A stretch of DNA of 64,000 bases from positions 1-64,000 of the forward strand of contig NZ_FNZN01000006.1 of NCBI RefSeq assembly GCF_900109345.1, given 5' to 3'. The notes below the pieces were generated by a model, which was not told the DNA's origin, ran no database searches, and was given only the letters and a program-made list of their open reading frames with translations. This DNA comes from Maribacter orientalis. GTDB taxonomy: Bacteria > Bacteroidota > Bacteroidia > Flavobacteriales > Flavobacteriaceae. The first letter of the stretch is position 1. The number at the start of each line of letters is the position of its first letter. This document shows positions 63,053 to 64,000 of this stretch, piece after piece. The position numbers were made by a program, and so were the translations under genes.

Positions 63053-63748
63053 ATGATTACAATAGAAAATTTATCTAAAAAATACGGTTCTCAAATAGTT
63101 TTAAATATTGGAGAATTAACAATTCCTACAGGACAAAGTTTTGGTTTAGTGGGTAATAATGGTGCGGGTAAAACGACCCTTTTTAGTCTTCTACTCGATT
63201 TAATTCAGCCTACAACGGGTCATATTATTAATAATGAAGTTCAAGTGAACACCAGCGAGGAATGGAAACCATATACTTCCTCTTTTATTGATGAAACGTT
63301 TTTGATTGGGTATTTGACTCCCGAAGAGTATTTCTACTTCATTGGTGACTTACGTGGGCAAAACAAAGCAGATGTAGATGCTTTATTGGCTTCTTATCAA
63401 GATTTTTTCCATGGAGAGATTTTAGGACAGAAAAAGTACCTAAGAGATTTATCTAAAGGAAACCAGAAAAAAGCGGGTATCGTAGCTTCTTTTATTGGAA
63501 ATCCTAAAGTGGTTATTTTAGATGAACCTTTCGCTAATTTAGATCCAACTACGCAAATACGTTTAAAGCAAATAATTAAGCAGCTAGCAGAAAAACAAGA
63601 TGTTACCGTATTGGTTTCTAGTCACGATCTTATTCATGTAACAGAAGTATGTGAACGTATTGTAGTTTTAAATAAGGGAGAGGTAGTAAAGGATATTCAA
63701 ACTTCTACAGAAACATTAAAAGAATTAGAGGTGTTTTTTGCAGGGTAA
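63053..63748 (+). CDS. ABC transporter ATP-binding protein
   Basis: 231 residues, a single nucleotide-binding domain. Walker A is GNNGAGKTT (34-42), the signature is LSKGNQKKAG (deviating from LSGGQ), Walker B is VVILDEPFANLDP, and the switch His lies in VLVSSHDLIHV. Of the DrrA/CcmA-like type that pairs with permeases such as the upstream DUF5687 protein. Complete domain and last gene of the unit. Confidence 0.95.
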   Translation: MITIENLSKKYGSQIVLNIGELTIPTGQSFGLVGNNGAGKTTLFSLLLDLIQPTTGHIINNEVQVNTSEEWKPYTSSFIDETFLIGYLTPEEYFYFIGDLRGQNKADVDALLASYQDFFHGEILGQKKYLRDLSKGNQKKAGIVASFIGNPKVVILDEPFANLDPTTQIRLKQIIKQLAEKQDVTVLVSSHDLIHVTEVCERIVVLNKGEVVKDIQTSTETLKELEVFFAG

Positions 63749-63814
63749 ATGCATTGATAGGTAAAATAATACTATAGTTCATCGAGAAATCACATTTTCA
63801 TTCATAAATCAAGA

Positions 63815-63840
63815 AACCGACCATCTGGTCGGTTTTTTTG
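63815..63840 (+). terminator. 22-bp inverted repeat: terminator of the ABC operon and/or TetR-type operator
   Basis: Perfect 10-bp arms AAACCGACCA / TGGTCGGTTT around TC, followed by T residues, so it can act as a terminator 67 bases after the ABC stop. Its core GACC-N4-GGTC also fits the operator pattern seen at 44337 and 54109; both roles are possible. Confidence 0.7.
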
Positions 63841-63940
63841 TAACATAAAATATTCAAACATCTTTAAATGACGATGAATTTAAAATTGTATCGATTATCG
63901 TTAAATATTTTAATTATTAACACTGGTTTAGAATTGAAAC

Positions 63941-63958
63941 AAACTACATAGTCGGTAT
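63941..63958. promoter_or_regulatory. TetR-like operator, AAACTANNNNGTCGGT type
   Basis: AAACTACATAGTCGGTAT; third copy of the AAACTA-N4-GTCGGT core. Its centre is 124 bp from the centre of the inverted repeat at 63815-63836. Confidence 0.55.
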
Positions 63959-64000
63959 TTGTGAGATGTGAAAGCCTGTTTTACTGTATAATACTTAAAA

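Larger units (their letters stand above)
63749..64000. other. Right-edge intergenic region with two TetR-like sites
   Basis: 252 bases with no ORF of coding character up to the window edge. Contains the 22-bp inverted repeat at 63815-63836 and an AAACTANNNNGTCGGT site at 63941. The gene they may control lies outside the window. Confidence 0.6.

Overview
The window is a chromosomal segment from a member of the Flavobacteriaceae, probably a marine, gliding type. The evidence is type IX secretion (T9SS) cargo with type B C-terminal signals, a PorP/SprF protein and a PorE-like OmpA protein. There is also a SusC/SusD pair, several lineage-restricted DUF families, low GC, and TAnnTTTG -7 promoter elements a few bases upstream of start codons. 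The genus cannot be fixed from the sequence alone. There is no prophage, insertion sequence, CRISPR array or rRNA.

Layout. 1-5242: the 3' end of a giant SprB-like adhesin, its PorP/SprF partner, folB and tRNA-Cys. 5312-11276: DoxX-like protein and holB (minus), then pgk, a LysM lytic transglycosylase and a DUF4837 lipoprotein (plus), and a 58-residue membrane protein (minus). 11608-14602: PorE-like protein and tatA (minus). 15266-19377: M23 peptidase, GH3-family enzyme and DUF6909 protein (plus).

19379-39435 is one long plus-strand surface polysaccharide locus of Wzx/Wzy type. It holds a Wzz-like protein, rfbBACD (dTDP-L-rhamnose), wecB/wecC (UDP-ManNAcA), an MBOAT acyltransferase with an SGNH partner, a flippase relic followed by an intact flippase, and a nitroreductase-like protein. 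It continues with a pyruvyltransferase, a GT4 enzyme, two polymerase/ligase-type membrane proteins, a WecG/TagA-type transferase, the initiating sugar-phosphate transferase and a UDP-xylose synthase-like enzyme. WecB, WecC and the WecG/TagA-type enzyme form a coherent ManNAcA-making and -transferring set. Recognisable glycosyltransferases are fewer than the sugars provided. purD, two small membrane DUF proteins, a DUF4254 protein and a GT9 glycosyltransferase follow to 43684.

43697-53862 (all minus) is an arsenosugar-biosynthesis-type cluster. In transcription order it has a TIGR04282-type transferase, SusC, SusD, a sodium:solute symporter, a phosphoesterase-like protein fused to an AhpD-like domain, the radical SAM enzyme ArsS, and a TetR regulator. 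No ArsM-type arsenic methyltransferase is present in the window. 54236-63748 holds an HtrA/DegQ protease, a patatin lipase, a ferredoxin-linked oxidoreductase (minus), a second T9SS type B cargo protein starting at TTG, and a DUF5687/ABC transporter pair.

The main unexplained signal is a set of three pairs of TetR-like operator sites in intergenic DNA: 44337-44481, 53983-54122 and 63815-63958. In each pair the sites are 124-129 bp apart centre to centre. One member of every pair fits AAACTANNNNGTCGGT. One pair sits at the TetR promoter and another upstream of the first gene of the arsenosugar cluster, so the local TetR is the leading candidate regulator of that cluster, and possibly of degQ and of whatever follows the right edge.
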